Source: Fluviicola sp. (lineage in GTDB: Bacteria; Bacteroidota; Bacteroidia; Flavobacteriales_D; Crocinitomicaceae). From it: 64,000 nt of DNA. A program made the translations under genes and the position numbers. The stretch's first letter is position 1, and each line of letters opens with the position of its first letter. The DNA lies in assembly GCA_029866325.1 (NCBI GenBank), contig JARWZO010000021.1, positions 1 through 64,000 of the forward strand. The letters are read 5' to 3'. Under the pieces are notes generated by a model that was given only the letters and a program-made list of their open reading frames with translations, was not told the origin of the DNA and made no database searches. This document shows, piece after piece, positions 26,938-37,412 of the stretch.

Positions 26938-27262
26938 TGCAACAGTTGTATTGCGACATTTCATTGAATTGAGTGCCAAATTACTACCTTTTTTTAACGA
27001 GCTTTCAAAAAAGGAAAAATTACTTCCGCGCGAAGCTCAAGACAGACAACGCATCATTGACGTATTCCACGGATACAAATTTGATACGTCCACTTCAATG
27101 ATTTTAATGAACTCCAGTATTTTGGATACCATTCAACGTACATTTCAGCAAATTGAAAAACGCATTCCGGGCGAACAATCGGAAGCCGACAATGCCATCG
27201 AGCAGTTCTTCTCTGAACACGAATGCCTAGTAACTGATTGGCTCTTGACTGACAATAATTAA
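26876..27262 (+). CDS. Hypothetical protein of 128 residues
   Basis: Mostly helical and charged, with a soluble amphipathic pattern (VLRHFIELSAKLLPFFNELSKKEKLLP, given as VLRHFIELSAKLL and FFNELSKKEK); no signal peptide or membrane segment. No family recognised. The preceding ORF in another frame (26626-26937) could be its broken 5' part. It ends 82 bp before a dispersed repeat at 27355. Confidence 0.5.
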   Translation: MEKRLIKRSIMQSGAIQQVNDATVVLRHFIELSAKLLPFFNELSKKEKLLPREAQDRQRIIDVFHGYKFDTSTSMILMNSSILDTIQRTFQQIEKRIPGEQSEADNAIEQFFSEHECLVTDWLLTDNN

Positions 27263-27354
27263 AATGGAATATGAGGAAGGATTGAGTCGGGCAATGGGAT
27301 GCACGATTGCTCAAAACATGTTTAGATAAGAAACATTGTCCGCTTGATCTTTTC

Positions 27355-27378
27355 TACCATATTTTGTCCCTACGGGAC
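27355..27378. repeat. Second copy of the TACCATATTT-GTCCC-N3-GGGAC repeat
   Basis: TACCATATTTTGTCCCTACG and the following GGAC (27355-27378) match 24776-24799 with two differences, the later part forming the GTCCCTACGGGAC palindrome. It is intergenic, 20 bp before the 3' end of the minus-strand gene at 27398. Confidence 0.75.
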
Positions 27379-27397
27379 GCCATATGACAAAAAAGAA

Positions 27398-28264
27398 TCA
27401 CAACTTCCGTTTCTCCAACCACCCGTAAACTGCGGTTTCTTGCAAATTATTCGGATTTACCACTTTGTTTTCACCGATTTCAGGTGGTGTTTGCATGCGC
27501 ACAAACAACCACTGCTTTTCTTCGGCCAATACTTTGTAAAGTGATCCTTTTTTGTACGGAGCAATGACGTTTGATTGCACGCGTCTTGTCCAGGCATTCT
27601 TGGTAATTACAGAACCCGACCAGCGCAATTGCACTTCTTTTTTGGTTTCTTTTAGCTTAGATGTAAAACGGGTTTTCTTCGGAAAAAATGTTCCTTTCAT
27701 ATCTCCGGCTTCTCTTCCGAGAAAATAACGTTTCACGGCTTGCAGTTTACCTTCAACCAATCGCAGGCGGTTGAGGTTATGTGAAGCATTCAAACAGCAA
27801 GGATATTGATGATGATACAACAATATTTCCTGTGTATTCGGGTGAATTTTGTAGGCTAAAATGTGTCCGATTTCGTCATAAATACGTGTCAATTCACCTT
27901 TAACCGAACAGAAAATCTCTACATGTTCTTTTTCGTCGTCTTTGCTTACGAATCCGTCAAAAACGAGCTCCGGTGTGCCGTCGTTATTCAAATCGATCAA
28001 ACGAAAACGCTCTTTGAAATCAGCGTAATACGCATTAAAATCGGCAGTTACTGAAAACGCTTTTGTTCCTTCATGATTCAGGATATCGCGATCAAACAAC
28101 GAACGCACCCATTTTTCTTTGAGTGCGTCATCATTTTTGGTAATGGCAGCCAAATCCGTTTGCGGTTGATGAATAAACAACTCCGGATTTACACGTGTCA
28201 TCTCAACACTTGCGTGAAGAGAGATAGAAATGAAAAGCGCAAAAAAGCAACTGATATTTTTCAT
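27398..28264 (-). CDS. Secreted protein of unknown function with SH3-like C-terminus
   Basis: 288 residues from ATG at 28264 (MKNISCFFALFISISLHAS, a signal peptide); an ATG three codons earlier (28273) is also possible. The middle contains RLIDLNNDGTPELVFDGF, an FG-GAP/VCBS-like EF-hand-type strand found in Ca-binding repeats. The C-terminal 60 residues (GSLYKVLAEEKQWLFVRM...AVYGWLEKRKL) look like an SH3b domain, often peptidoglycan- or cell-wall-associated. Periplasmic or secreted. Reaction unknown. Confidence 0.7.
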   Translation of the reverse strand: MKNISCFFALFISISLHASVEMTRVNPELFIHQPQTDLAAITKNDDALKEKWVRSLFDRDILNHEGTKAFSVTADFNAYYADFKERFRLIDLNNDGTPELVFDGFVSKDDEKEHVEIFCSVKGELTRIYDEIGHILAYKIHPNTQEILLYHHQYPCCLNASHNLNRLRLVEGKLQAVKRYFLGREAGDMKGTFFPKKTRFTSKLKETKKEVQLRWSGSVITKNAWTRRVQSNVIAPYKKGSLYKVLAEEKQWLFVRMQTPPEIGENKVVNPNNLQETAVYGWLEKRKL

Positions 28265-28274
28265 TGTAATCATA

Positions 28275-28305
28275 AAAGGCTCCTCGAAAGAGAAGCCTTT
28301 AGTAT
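28275..28305 (-). terminator. Probable terminator of clpC
   Basis: AAAGGCT (28275-28281) pairs with AGCCTTT (28294-28300), extended by CTC/GAG after one mismatch. It is 20 bp past the clpC stop, with a short U-run on the leftward side, and just upstream of the 27398-28264 gene. Confidence 0.7.
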
Positions 28306-28320
28306 TGAAAAGTGAAACAA

Positions 28321-30840
28321 TTATTTCTTAGCAGGCTTTGTAGTGCCTTTTTCGATTGAAATTTTCAACGCCAAGTTCGTATCTTCGATATCAATTTGAA
28401 TCGAATCACCTTGCTGTAAATTCGCTTTGATGATTTCTTCGGCCAACGGATCTTCGATGTATTTCTGAATCGCACGTTTCAAAGGTCGAGCCCCAAATTT
28501 TTCGTCGTATCCTTTGTCTACAATAAAATCTTTCGCTTTTTCTGTCATTGTGGCAGAATAACCCAATTGTTTAATGCGATCAAACAATTTCACCAACTCC
28601 AAATCAATGATTTTGTGGATGTTCTCACGTGTCAATGAGTGGAAAATGATCATATCGTCGATACGGTTCAAGAACTCAGGAGCAAATGCTTTACGCAAGG
28701 CATTCTGAATAACAACTTTGGTATCTTCTTCACGCGAATCAACACGTGCTTGCGTACCAAATCCTACTCCTGTTCCGAAATCTTGCAACTGACGTGCGCC
28801 AATATTAGATGTCATGATCAAAATAGTGTTTTTGAAATCGATTTTTCGACCCAAACCATCTGTCATGTGACCATCATCCAAGGCTTGAAGCAACAAGTTG
28901 AATACATCCGGATGCGCTTTTTCTACCTCATCCAACAAAACAATAGAATACGGTTTACGACGTACTTTCTCGGTCAACTGACCACCTTCTTCATAACCAA
29001 CATATCCCGGAGGCGCTCCAACCAAACGAGAGATCGAGAATTTCTCCATGTATTCCGACATATCGATGCGAATCAGAGCATCTTCTGTGTCGAACAAGTA
29101 TTTCGCCAAGACTTTCGCCAATTGGGTTTTACCAACACCTGTTGGTCCGAGGAAGAAGAATGAACCGATCGGTTTGTTCGGATCTTTTAATCCTGCACGG
29201 TTACGTTGAATGGCTTTCACCACTTTTTCAACAGCATCGTCCTGACCGATTACTTTTCCACGCAATTCCTCACCCATGGTAGCCAAACGGCCCATTTCGG
29301 TTTGAGCGACACGTGTTACCGGAATACCACACATCATCGAAACTACTTCGGCAACATGTTCTTCGGTAACGGTTACGCGTTGTGCTTTGGAATCATCTTC
29401 CCATTTCTTTTTCGCTTCTTCCAAACGATCCTGCAACTTGCGCTCAGAATCGCGCAACTCAGCTGCTTTCTCGTATTGCTGCGTTTTGATCACTTCATTT
29501 TTCTGCTCCTTCAAGGCTTCAATTTCACCTTCAATGTCGATGATTTCTTGTGGAACATGAATGTTGGTCAAATGCACACGCGAACCTACTTCATCCAACG
29601 CATCAATGGCCTTATCCGGCAAGTGACGATCGGTGATGTAACGTTCCGTTAAACGCACACACGCAGCAAGTGCTTCGTCTGTATATGTCACCATGTGGTG
29701 ATCTTCGTAACGTTCTTTAATATTGTTCAGAATCTGAATCGTTTCCTCCATCGTAGTCGGCTCGATCAATACTTTCTGGAAACGACGTTCCAACGCACCG
29801 TCTTTCTCGATGTACTGGCGGTATTCATCCAATGTAGTTGCACCGATTGCTTGCATTTCACCGCGCGCCAAAGCAGGCTTGAACATGTTAGAAGCATCTA
29901 GTGAACCACTTGCTCCACCCGCACCGATAATGGTGTGGATTTCGTCGATGAACAAAATGATATCCGGATTCTTTTCAATCTCCGCCATAACGGCTTTCAT
30001 TCGTTCTTCAAACTGACCGCGGTATTTTGTACCTGCAACCAATGAAGCCAAATCCAACGAAACGATGCGCTTATTGAATAAAACGCGTGATACTTTTCGT
30101 TGTACGATGCGCAATGCCAATCCTTCGGCAATGGCACTTTTCCCAACTCCGGGTTCACCGATAAGAATGGGATTATTTTTCTTGCGGCGCGATAAAATCT
30201 GGCTTACGCGTTCAATTTCACGTTCACGACCAACAATTGGGTCCAATTTCCCGGCTTCGGCCATTTTGGTCAAATCGCGACCGAAATTATCGAGTACCGG
30301 AGTTTTTGATTTCGGATCGGCTGCTTTTCGCTGACCTGCTCCGAAAGTTTGATCTTCGTCGTCTGCCGACCCCGGCAGCTCTGCTCTTGGTATGTTGTTT
30401 TCGTCTAGCATATCGTCTAATTCGTCTTTTACCGTATTATAATTCACACCGTATTTGCTTAATGTTCTGCAAACCACGGAATCTTCGTCTTTGAGCATCG
30501 AAAGTAACAAATGTTCCGTACCGATAACAGGACTCTTGAATAATTTCGCCTCTAAGTACGTTATCTTCAATAATCGTTCCGCTTGTTTCACCAAGGGAAT
30601 ATTGGCTCCTGTAACAACTGAAGATTTGGCAGTTTCGAGGAGTTGTTTTTCCAATTCTTTTTTTAGTTGTGTCAAATCGAGATTAAAGCCCGTGAGAATC
30701 TTCACGGCATTGCCTTCACCTTCGCGCAGGATTCCTAATAAGAAGTGCTCCACACCGATAAAATCATTGCCCAACCGCAACGCTTCTTCCCGACTGAAAC
30801 TCAACACATCTTTTACACGCGGAGAAAATTTTGCTTCCAT
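28321..30840 (-). CDS. clpC: ClpC-type AAA+ protease ATPase
   Basis: 839 residues. N domain with two Clp-N repeats ([20 protein letters not shown], then [12 protein letters not shown]), AAA-1 with Walker [13 protein letters not shown] and Walker B LFIDEIHT, an M-domain/UVR region ([15 protein letters not shown]...[11 protein letters not shown]), and AAA-2 with [12 protein letters not shown] and [10 protein letters not shown]. It unfolds substrates for the ClpP protease. The C-terminus after [11 protein letters not shown] has no ClpB-type tail, and the UVR-type M domain supports ClpC. Monocistronic, divergent from gyrA. Confidence 0.95.
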   Translation of the reverse strand: MEAKFSPRVKDVLSFSREEALRLGNDFIGVEHFLLGILREGEGNAVKILTGFNLDLTQLKKELEKQLLETAKSSVVTGANIPLVKQAERLLKITYLEAKLFKSPVIGTEHLLLSMLKDEDSVVCRTLSKYGVNYNTVKDELDDMLDENNIPRAELPGSADDEDQTFGAGQRKAADPKSKTPVLDNFGRDLTKMAEAGKLDPIVGREREIERVSQILSRRKKNNPILIGEPGVGKSAIAEGLALRIVQRKVSRVLFNKRIVSLDLASLVAGTKYRGQFEERMKAVMAEIEKNPDIILFIDEIHTIIGAGGASGSLDASNMFKPALARGEMQAIGATTLDEYRQYIEKDGALERRFQKVLIEPTTMEETIQILNNIKERYEDHHMVTYTDEALAACVRLTERYITDRHLPDKAIDALDEVGSRVHLTNIHVPQEIIDIEGEIEALKEQKNEVIKTQQYEKAAELRDSERKLQDRLEEAKKKWEDDSKAQRVTVTEEHVAEVVSMMCGIPVTRVAQTEMGRLATMGEELRGKVIGQDDAVEKVVKAIQRNRAGLKDPNKPIGSFFFLGPTGVGKTQLAKVLAKYLFDTEDALIRIDMSEYMEKFSISRLVGAPPGYVGYEEGGQLTEKVRRKPYSIVLLDEVEKAHPDVFNLLLQALDDGHMTDGLGRKIDFKNTILIMTSNIGARQLQDFGTGVGFGTQARVDSREEDTKVVIQNALRKAFAPEFLNRIDDMIIFHSLTRENIHKIIDLELVKLFDRIKQLGYSATMTEKAKDFIVDKGYDEKFGARPLKRAIQKYIEDPLAEEIIKANLQQGDSIQIDIEDTNLALKISIEKGTTKPAKK

Positions 30841-30951
30841 ATTTTGTTGTTGTTGTGCTCTTCAAAAATACACTAATTCCAACTCTATTGAGTTTTCATG
30901 AACGATTGAATTGCTTTTGTCTTGTTACGCAGAGCCACTTTCCGCACTCTA

Positions 30952-30959
30952 CAAATATA
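30952..30959 (-). promoter_or_regulatory. Candidate -7 promoter element for clpC
   Basis: The minus strand reads TATATTTG here, a perfect TAnnTTTG, 112 bp before the clpC start. A second match, TATTTTTG, lies at 30863-30870, 23 bp before the start. I found no convincing -33 TTTG at standard spacing for either. gyrA on the other strand shows only a weaker TAATTTCG around 31060. Confidence 0.4.
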
Positions 30960-31120
30960 TAAACGCTTGAAATGTTAATAAATACATCGAAACAGCATTT
31001 TTACACCACTTTTTGTTAGTAAAAACCATAATCACCCTCTTTTTCGTAGGATATAAAAAGCTAATTTCGAGCCTTGCTTTTTGCACACAATTTTCGTGCT
31101 TAATTTAAAACAATGACAAG

Positions 31121-33691
31121 ATGGCAGATGGAGAAAGAATAATCCAGATTAACATCGAAGATGAAATGAAATCGGCGTACATCGATTATTCGATGTCGGT
31201 AATTGTATCGCGTGCACTTCCAGATGTTCGCGACGGATTCAAACCTGTTCACCGCCGTGTATTATACGGTATGCAGGATTTGGGTGTTTACTCCAATCGT
31301 CCGCATAAAAAGTCCGCTCGTATCGTTGGTGAGGTTTTAGGTAAGTATCACCCACATGGTGACAGTTCGGTGTATGACACAATGGTTCGTATGGCACAGG
31401 AATGGTCATTGCGTTATCCGTTGGTCGATGGACAAGGAAACTTCGGTTCGGTGGACGGTGATAGTCCGGCAGCAATGCGTTATACGGAAGCCCGTTTGCG
31501 CAAGATCGCTGAAGAAATGCTCGACGATTTGGAAAAAGAGACAGTTGATTTTCAACCGAATTTCGATGACTCATTGCAGGAACCAACTGTACTTCCTTCT
31601 AAAATACCGAATTTGCTCATAAACGGCTCAAGTGGTATTGCGGTAGGTATGGCAACAAATATGGCGCCTCACAATCTTACAGAGGTTATAGATGGTATTA
31701 TCGCGTTTATCGACGATAAAGACATTGAACCGGAAGCGCTGTTGCAATTTGTAAAAGCACCTGACTTCCCAACCGGTGGTATTATATATGGTGTAGACGG
31801 AGCGCGTGAAGCGTTGCTGACAGGTCGTGGTAAAATCGTGATTCGTGCCAAAGCGGAAATCGAAGAAGTGGGTGGTCGTGAACAAATTATTGTAACCGAA
31901 ATCCCCTACCAGATCAACAAAGCGGACATGATCAAGAAAACCGCTGAATTGGTTAACGACAAAAAAATTGAAGGTATTTCTGACATTCGCGACGAATCGG
32001 ATAGAAACGGTATGCGTATCGTTTACGAATTAAAGCGTGATGCCATTCCGAATGTCGTATTAAATAAATTGTATAAATACACTTCTCTTCAAAGTTCATT
32101 CTCGATCAACAACATTTGTTTGGTTGACGGGCGCCCACGTATGGTGAACCTGAAAGAAATGATCGGTTTCTTCGTTGATTTCCGCCATGAAGTGGTTGTG
32201 CGCAGAACGAAATTTGATTTGCGTAAAGCGGAAGAGCGTGCACACATCTTAGAAGGTTTGGTGATCGCTTCGGATAACATCGATGAAGTAATTGCCATTA
32301 TCCGAGGATCTCAAAGTCCGGAGGAAGCACGTGAAAAATTAATGACACGTTTCGGGCTTTCCGATTTGCAATCACGTGCCATTGTTGAAATGCGTTTGCG
32401 TCAGTTGACCGGTCTTGAACAAGACAAGCTGCGTGCAGAATATGCTGATTTGATGGCTTTGATTACCGATTTGAAAGATATCCTTGATCGCGAAGAACGC
32501 AGAATGCAAATCATCAAAGACGAATTGATTTATATTCGTGATAAATACGGCGATGCACGTCGTTCGCGTATTGAATACTCGGCTTCTGAAATGAAGATCG
32601 AAGATTTGATTCCGGATGATGAAGTGGTGATTACTATTTCGCATGCGGGTTACATCAAACGTACAAGCTTGAACGAATACAAAGTTCAGAGTCGTGGCGG
32701 AATGGGATCGAAAGGTTCTACAACGCGTGACAAAGACTTCCTAGAGCACTTGTTTGTGGCAACCAATCACAATTACCTCCTGATCTTTACGGAAAAAGGA
32801 CGTTGTTTCTGGATGCGTATTTTTGAAATTCCGGAAGGAAACAAAACCGCAAAAGGACGAGCCATTCAAAACTTGCTCAACATCGAACAAGACGATAAGA
32901 TCAAGGCGTATGTGAAAGTCATGGACTTGACCGATAAAGAATATGTTGAGAACAACTTCATCGTGATGTGTACCAAACAAGGTATCATTAAGAAAACGTC
33001 TTTGGAAGCTTATTCTCGTCCACGTGCAAACGGTATCAACGCCATCACGATTCGTGAGAACGATGAACTATTAGAAGCACGTTTGACCGACGGTACCAAT
33101 GAAATGGTATTGGCAACCAAAGCAGGTAGAGCTATTCGTTTCAACGAAGGGAAAGTTCGTCCGATGGGTAGAAATGCTTCCGGAGTGCGTGCTGTGACCT
33201 TGCAATCGGATACGGATGAAGTAGTTGGAATGATTTGCGTGAAAGACAACTCCGAAACTATTTTGGTGGTCTCAGAAAAAGGATATGGAAAACGTTCTTA
33301 TCTGAATGATCCGGAAGACGGAGAACCTGTTTACCGTATTACCAATCGTGGAGGAAAAGGAGTAAAAACGATCAATGTAACGGATAAAACCGGACCGTTG
33401 ATGGCAATTAAAACCGTAGCTGACGAAGACGATTTGATGATCATTACGAAAGCAGGAATTGCCATTCGTATGCACATCGACCAATTGCGTGTAATGGGTA
33501 GAGCCGCTCAGGGTGTTCGTTTGATCAACCTGAAAGGAAATGCTGAAATTGCTGCAGTAGCGCGTGTTCCTCGAAGTGATGAGGAAGATGAAATGCTCGA
33601 CGAAGACGGAAACCCAATTGCTCCAACTGATGAAAATCAGGCAGGCGAAACGGATGCTGCAACTCCAGCTGAAGAAAATTCAGAAGAATAA
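31121..33691 (+). CDS. gyrA: DNA gyrase subunit A
   Basis: 856 residues. It starts with [35 protein letters not shown] (in fragments: [20 protein letters not shown]). The quinolone region [15 protein letters not shown] and catalytic tyrosine in [10 protein letters not shown] are present, followed by the coiled-coil and six-bladed beta-pinwheel with the GyrA-box-like [10 protein letters not shown]. The C-terminal acidic tail ([16 protein letters not shown]...ENSEE) is typical of Bacteroidota GyrA. In the QRDR the serine after HGD is present (Ser83-equivalent) and Tyr two positions later at the usual Asp/Glu87 site region; whether this carries any resistance meaning cannot be judged here. Divergent from clpC. 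Confidence 0.97.
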   Translation: MADGERIIQINIEDEMKSAYIDYSMSVIVSRALPDVRDGFKPVHRRVLYGMQDLGVYSNRPHKKSARIVGEVLGKYHPHGDSSVYDTMVRMAQEWSLRYPLVDGQGNFGSVDGDSPAAMRYTEARLRKIAEEMLDDLEKETVDFQPNFDDSLQEPTVLPSKIPNLLINGSSGIAVGMATNMAPHNLTEVIDGIIAFIDDKDIEPEALLQFVKAPDFPTGGIIYGVDGAREALLTGRGKIVIRAKAEIEEVGGREQIIVTEIPYQINKADMIKKTAELVNDKKIEGISDIRDESDRNGMRIVYELKRDAIPNVVLNKLYKYTSLQSSFSINNICLVDGRPRMVNLKEMIGFFVDFRHEVVVRRTKFDLRKAEERAHILEGLVIASDNIDEVIAIIRGSQSPEEAREKLMTRFGLSDLQSRAIVEMRLRQLTGLEQDKLRAEYADLMALITDLKDILDREERRMQIIKDELIYIRDKYGDARRSRIEYSASEMKIEDLIPDDEVVITISHAGYIKRTSLNEYKVQSRGGMGSKGSTTRDKDFLEHLFVATNHNYLLIFTEKGRCFWMRIFEIPEGNKTAKGRAIQNLLNIEQDDKIKAYVKVMDLTDKEYVENNFIVMCTKQGIIKKTSLEAYSRPRANGINAITIRENDELLEARLTDGTNEMVLATKAGRAIRFNEGKVRPMGRNASGVRAVTLQSDTDEVVGMICVKDNSETILVVSEKGYGKRSYLNDPEDGEPVYRITNRGGKGVKTINVTDKTGPLMAIKTVADEDDLMIITKAGIAIRMHIDQLRVMGRAAQGVRLINLKGNAEIAAVARVPRSDEEDEMLDEDGNPIAPTDENQAGETDAATPAEENSEE

Positions 33692-33799
33692 TTAAAGAAT
33701 AATATGGATTTTGATGCGTTTTTGTATCCTTACAGAAAAACTGGCACAGAAGTTGAATTAGGTGCTGCAACAAAATAAATAAACTAGAAAACGAACAAC

Positions 33800-34897
33800 A
33801 TGAAAAATAGCAAAAATTGGTTTCTTTTAGCTGCATTGGCGCTTACTACCGGTTTCTCATTTGCTCAAAAAGCAGTTGAGACCTCAGCAGCAGTTGAATA
33901 CAAAAACAACTTTCAAGGTGCCTTCATGCAACAAGACATGGAAAAGGCTAAGAGTTCTTTAACGAAAGCAAAAGCGTTTATCGACCAGGCAGCTGCTCAC
34001 CCTGATACCAAGGAAAGTCCGAAAACACTTTACTTGAAAGGTGAAATCTATTTCTATGCCTTATTGATGAAAGGAATGGACAGCACTTCATTTCCTGAAA
34101 TCACTGAGCAAGCATTGGATGAAGCGGTTGCTTCATGGAACAAAGCGTACACTATTTCCAACAAAATGGATGCTGATATCGAGGAATCAATCGCGCAAAA
34201 GAAAGGTCTGGTTGATATGGGAGCGGTAGCCATGTACAACGCAAAGCAGTACAAAGAAGCTATGGAGGCTTACGATTTTCAATCACAATTGTCTACTGCA
34301 ATCAACAAAATCGACACAACGGCGATTTACTTTGCCGGTATATGTGCTGATAATGCGGAAGATTGGGACAATGCCGTAAAATACTACAGCAAATGTGCCG
34401 ACTACGGATACAAAGTTCCTGAAATCTATAAAACGGTTGCATCAACCTTGATTAAGGCAGGAAAAACTGCTGAAGCAACTGTATACTTGGAAAAAGCAAT
34501 TGAAAAAGATCCGAATGACAAAGAAATGCACTATGTAGTTGGTACATTCTACATGGAAGCGGGTCAGAATGAAAAAGCAACCGAAAGCTTGCGCAAAGCA
34601 GTTGCTATTGATCCTAAATACTGGGATGCGCAATACCAATTGGGTGCTCACTTGCAGTCACAAGGAACAAAAATCAGAACAGAAGCGAATGCGTTGAAAT
34701 TAAACGATCCTAATTTTGATAAGCTGATTGCTCAAAGTGATGAGTATTACAAACAAGCCTTAGTTCCTTTGGAAGCCTATATTAGCGCACTTCCTAACGA
34801 TAAAGATGTACTATTGTGTCTATCGCAAATTTACCGTGCATTGAAAAACACTGAAAAAGCGTTGGAATACAAAAAACGTTTGGACGAAGCAAAATAA
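33800..34897 (+). CDS. Secreted tetratricopeptide-repeat protein
   Basis: 365 residues with a signal peptide (MKNSKNWFLLAALALTTGFSFAQ) and TPR motifs over most of the mature chain (ALDEAVASWNKAY, YNAKQYKEAMEAYDF, AEDWDNAVKYYSKCADYGY, KAGKTAEATVYLEKAIEKDP, EAGQNEKATESLRKAVAIDP, NTEKALEYKKRL). Likely a periplasmic protein-protein scaffold; partner unknown. It lies 108 bp downstream of gyrA, same strand; a shared transcript is possible because no terminator separates them. Confidence 0.88.
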   Translation: MKNSKNWFLLAALALTTGFSFAQKAVETSAAVEYKNNFQGAFMQQDMEKAKSSLTKAKAFIDQAAAHPDTKESPKTLYLKGEIYFYALLMKGMDSTSFPEITEQALDEAVASWNKAYTISNKMDADIEESIAQKKGLVDMGAVAMYNAKQYKEAMEAYDFQSQLSTAINKIDTTAIYFAGICADNAEDWDNAVKYYSKCADYGYKVPEIYKTVASTLIKAGKTAEATVYLEKAIEKDPNDKEMHYVVGTFYMEAGQNEKATESLRKAVAIDPKYWDAQYQLGAHLQSQGTKIRTEANALKLNDPNFDKLIAQSDEYYKQALVPLEAYISALPNDKDVLLCLSQIYRALKNTEKALEYKKRLDEAK

Positions 34898-34915
34898 TTT
34901 TGTCTTAAGCCTTCG

Positions 34916-34957
34916 AAAGAGCTATTTTCCTAGTGGAGAGTAGCTCTTTTAGTTTTT
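34916..34957 (+). terminator. Rho-independent terminator after the TPR gene
   Basis: AAAGAGCTA (34916-34924) and TAGCTCTTT (34941-34949) form a perfect 9-bp stem with a 16-nt loop, followed by T-rich sequence. Confidence 0.8.
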
Positions 34958-34966
34958 AGGTAGTTC

Positions 34967-35073
34967 AGTTTTTGAGTTTGTAAGTTGCATGTTTATTGGT
35001 GCTTGATTTAAGTACCTTTTTACCATTAATTAGGAAAACTCATGAAACTTAAAAACTGACAAACTCAAAAACT
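34967..35073. repeat. 107-bp inverted-repeat-bounded element
   Basis: AGTTTTTGAGTTTGT (34967-34981) and its exact reverse complement (35059-35073) enclose 77 bp that contain a GGTGCTTGATTT motif like the arms of the 13046 and 42344 elements. Located between the TPR and esterase genes, no ORF. Confidence 0.7.
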
Positions 35074-35145
35074 TCTGTTATCTTTGTGCCTCATTTGCAT
35101 CAGCTTACCTCCCATTTTTTGCTTTAAACACAAAAAAACACGGCT

Positions 35146-35925
35146 ATGAAAGGGTTATTTATTGGATTATTGCTTTGCATCAGTTTCACTTCAACAGCTC
35201 AACTGAGCGCAGTGAAAGGAAAAACAACTTACAATTTTTGGCTCAATCTTCCTGCCGACAGTATCTTAAAAACCAATCCTCCGGTGTTGATTTTCCTTCA
35301 CGGGAAAAGTCTTTCAGGAACAGATCTCAATCGTGTGAAGCGCTATGGTGTGATCCATGAGATTGAAAACGGACGAAAAGTACCAGCTATTGTTGTTGCT
35401 CCGCAAGTAGCATCCGGTTCGTGGGATCCCGATAAAGTATTGGAAGTTTTGGAATACATTCAGGCCGAATACAAAACCGACACCAATCGCGTTTACGTTT
35501 GTGGTATGAGTTTGGGTGGCTACGGTACCATGCATTTTGCAGGAAAACACGCTGACAAAATGACGGCCGGTGTAGCCTTGTGCGGTGGTGGAAATCCGAA
35601 AGAAGCTTGTAATTTGGCAACGATTCCTATGTGGATTCAACATGGAAACAGAGATGAGGCCGTGCCGTTGAAACAATCAATGGACATGGTAAAGGCCATT
35701 CGCGCTTGTAATGAAGGTAAAAACTTGATTTGGACCGAAGTTCGTGGAGCCGATCACGGCGATCTGGAAAAAGTATTCAGAGGTGACGAAATGTACGATT
35801 GGTTGTTTGCACAAGTACGCACCGGAGAAGGTGAAGTTTCTATCCTTGAAGTGAAAAAGGAGTTGCCAGCCGTGGAAGCACCAACAACTCCCGCCACCGA
35901 AGGCACTACAGGCACCGGAAACTAA
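35146..35925 (+). CDS. Secreted alpha/beta-hydrolase, dienelactone hydrolase/esterase-like
   Basis: 259 residues with a signal peptide (MKGLFIGLLLCISFTSTAQ). Nucleophile elbow GMSLGGYGTM, oxyanion-type FLHGKSLSG at about residue 49, then HGNRDEAVP (acid region) and ADHGD (catalytic His). It resembles PHB-depolymerase/carboxylesterase-type prolyl-oligopeptidase-fold enzymes that cleave ester bonds of phenolic or polymer esters. The C-terminal 30 residues (EVKKELPAVEAPTTPATEGTTGTGN) are a Pro/Thr-rich tail. Exported or periplasmic. Substrate unknown. Confidence 0.82.
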   Translation: MKGLFIGLLLCISFTSTAQLSAVKGKTTYNFWLNLPADSILKTNPPVLIFLHGKSLSGTDLNRVKRYGVIHEIENGRKVPAIVVAPQVASGSWDPDKVLEVLEYIQAEYKTDTNRVYVCGMSLGGYGTMHFAGKHADKMTAGVALCGGGNPKEACNLATIPMWIQHGNRDEAVPLKQSMDMVKAIRACNEGKNLIWTEVRGADHGDLEKVFRGDEMYDWLFAQVRTGEGEVSILEVKKELPAVEAPTTPATEGTTGTGN

Positions 35926-36121
35926 CATTTATTTACCCTATTCTATTCCTGATCGGAACCGTTACACTCAGTTTCATGGCTTTCAGGTTTGTTTTTCATC
36001 AAAAACGGTGAGTATAGTAATTGCACGAATTTGTATTTTTACTTCGTAATCTTTTTGGTATACTATTCACTCTGCTTGAGGTTGGTTTCATGAAGGGTTA
36101 TTGAACTTAAACTACGATTTC

Positions 36122-37333
36122 ATGAATTTCGCTGACAACAACATTTTAAAAATTCTCATTTCGCTGGTCTTTATTTATGCCGCATTGAGCATTCTGGTTT
36201 CCATCATGGTGGAATGGCTGAATTATTTAACCAAAGAACGTGCTAAACACCTCAAGAATAGCATTGACAATCTTCTCGGCGACAAAGCGGATGAAGAAAT
36301 GGGTAAAAAATTCTACGACCACATCATCATCAACGGGTTAAAAAGTCTGCGTAACCGATTACCAGCTTACATTTCATCGGGTATGTTCTCTGAAGCACTT
36401 GTAGATGTCATTGCTCAACCCTCACAAAAAGACAAAGTGGTTCAGGGTGTTGATGAAAACCAAAAACCGATCAAACAAATGATGGTGCGCTTTGAAGAAG
36501 GCGTTGCGACTATGAAAGACGGTGAGTTCAAAGAATTACTTCAATCGTTTATCGATAAATCGGGACAAGATTACGCGCAACTGAAAACGCAGCTTGAAAA
36601 TTGGTACAACGACTATATGGAACGCGTATCGGGCAGTTACAAACTCAAGCAACGCAAGAAATTACTTTTTATAGGATTTTTCGTAGCAATTATGCTGAAT
36701 GTTGACAGTCTCCATTTATTGAAAGTGCTGAGTTTGGATGATAATTTAAAGAATAAAATTGTTGCTCAAGCCGACAAAACGGTAGATGCTTACATTAAGG
36801 ATAGTACAAACATCGCTGCACATAAATCGTCGGAAGTAACTGAAATCAATCACAAATTATTATCGGCTATTACTACTACCGAAAATTCCGATATCCAGAC
36901 TGCGTCGGCAGAAGAGTCAATAAAATACGGCGACCTTGACAGTCTGATTCGTTTAAACAATTCACTGGAAATCAATCTATTTAAGATAAAAGATTCCATG
37001 GCTCGTACAACAGTTCATGAACTAGATAGTGTTATGGACTTGCTGGCTCAATTGAATGTACCTATTGGATGGAGCATAACCAACGCCCCTGTTTCATGGT
37101 TTTGTTCGAAAAAGGAATCAAGTACAATCATCGCTAGTCATTCACCAGGATTTGTGCGTTACATCGAAGAACGCAATGCTACTGCCGGTAACTGGAACTG
37201 GCTGAAATACCTTATCGGAATTGCCATTTCAGGACTTTCGCTCAGTTTCGGTGCACCATTTTGGTTTGATATGCTGATAAAATTGGTGAATGTACGCCGT
37301 GCAGGTAATGTACCCGAGGTGAAAAAGAAATAA
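36122..37333 (+). CDS. Multi-pass membrane protein of unknown function
   Basis: 403 residues from the ATG at 36122; a TTG at 36101 would add seven residues. N-terminal helix (ILKILISLVFIYAALSILVSI), a soluble region, a helix at about residues 180-200 (KLLFIGFFVAIMLNV), a long charged region with asparagine/aspartate repeats, and a C-terminal helical pair ending SLSFGAPFWFDMLIKLVN. I recall this GAPFWFD tail from a family of bacterial membrane proteins often found near peptidoglycan-binding proteins, which fits the converging endolysin-like gene at 37413. Function not established. Confidence 0.75.
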   Translation: MNFADNNILKILISLVFIYAALSILVSIMVEWLNYLTKERAKHLKNSIDNLLGDKADEEMGKKFYDHIIINGLKSLRNRLPAYISSGMFSEALVDVIAQPSQKDKVVQGVDENQKPIKQMMVRFEEGVATMKDGEFKELLQSFIDKSGQDYAQLKTQLENWYNDYMERVSGSYKLKQRKKLLFIGFFVAIMLNVDSLHLLKVLSLDDNLKNKIVAQADKTVDAYIKDSTNIAAHKSSEVTEINHKLLSAITTTENSDIQTASAEESIKYGDLDSLIRLNNSLEINLFKIKDSMARTTVHELDSVMDLLAQLNVPIGWSITNAPVSWFCSKKESSTIIASHSPGFVRYIEERNATAGNWNWLKYLIGIAISGLSLSFGAPFWFDMLIKLVNVRRAGNVPEVKKK

Positions 37334-37349
37334 AAAAGGTAGGGGCGAA

Positions 37350-37401
37350 GAAATAAAACAGGTAGGGGCGTGTCGCGACACGCCCCTACCTGTTTTATTT
37401 C
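37350..37401. repeat. 52-bp perfect palindrome (GTAGGGGCG repeat)
   Basis: The left arm 37350-37375 and right arm 37376-37401 are exact reverse complements with no loop, containing GTAGGGGCGTGTCG and CGACACGCCCCTAC. A partial copy of GGTAGGGGCG also lies at 37338-37347. The palindrome sits between two converging genes and, as RNA, would form a very strong bidirectional hairpin. Similar repeats are familiar to me from Bacteroidota and other bacteria. Confidence 0.88.
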
Positions 37402-37412
37402 GCCCGAATATT

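Noticed and set aside
30841-31120. Divergent clpC-gyrA gap searched for a tRNA or small RNA
   Set aside because: No cloverleaf arms, T-loop or clear hairpin; only promoter-like elements were seen.
33704-33778. 24-codon ORF between gyrA and the TPR gene (MDFDAFLYPYRKTG...)
   Set aside because: Very short, no recognisable family or hairpin context; could be translated but support is too weak to call.
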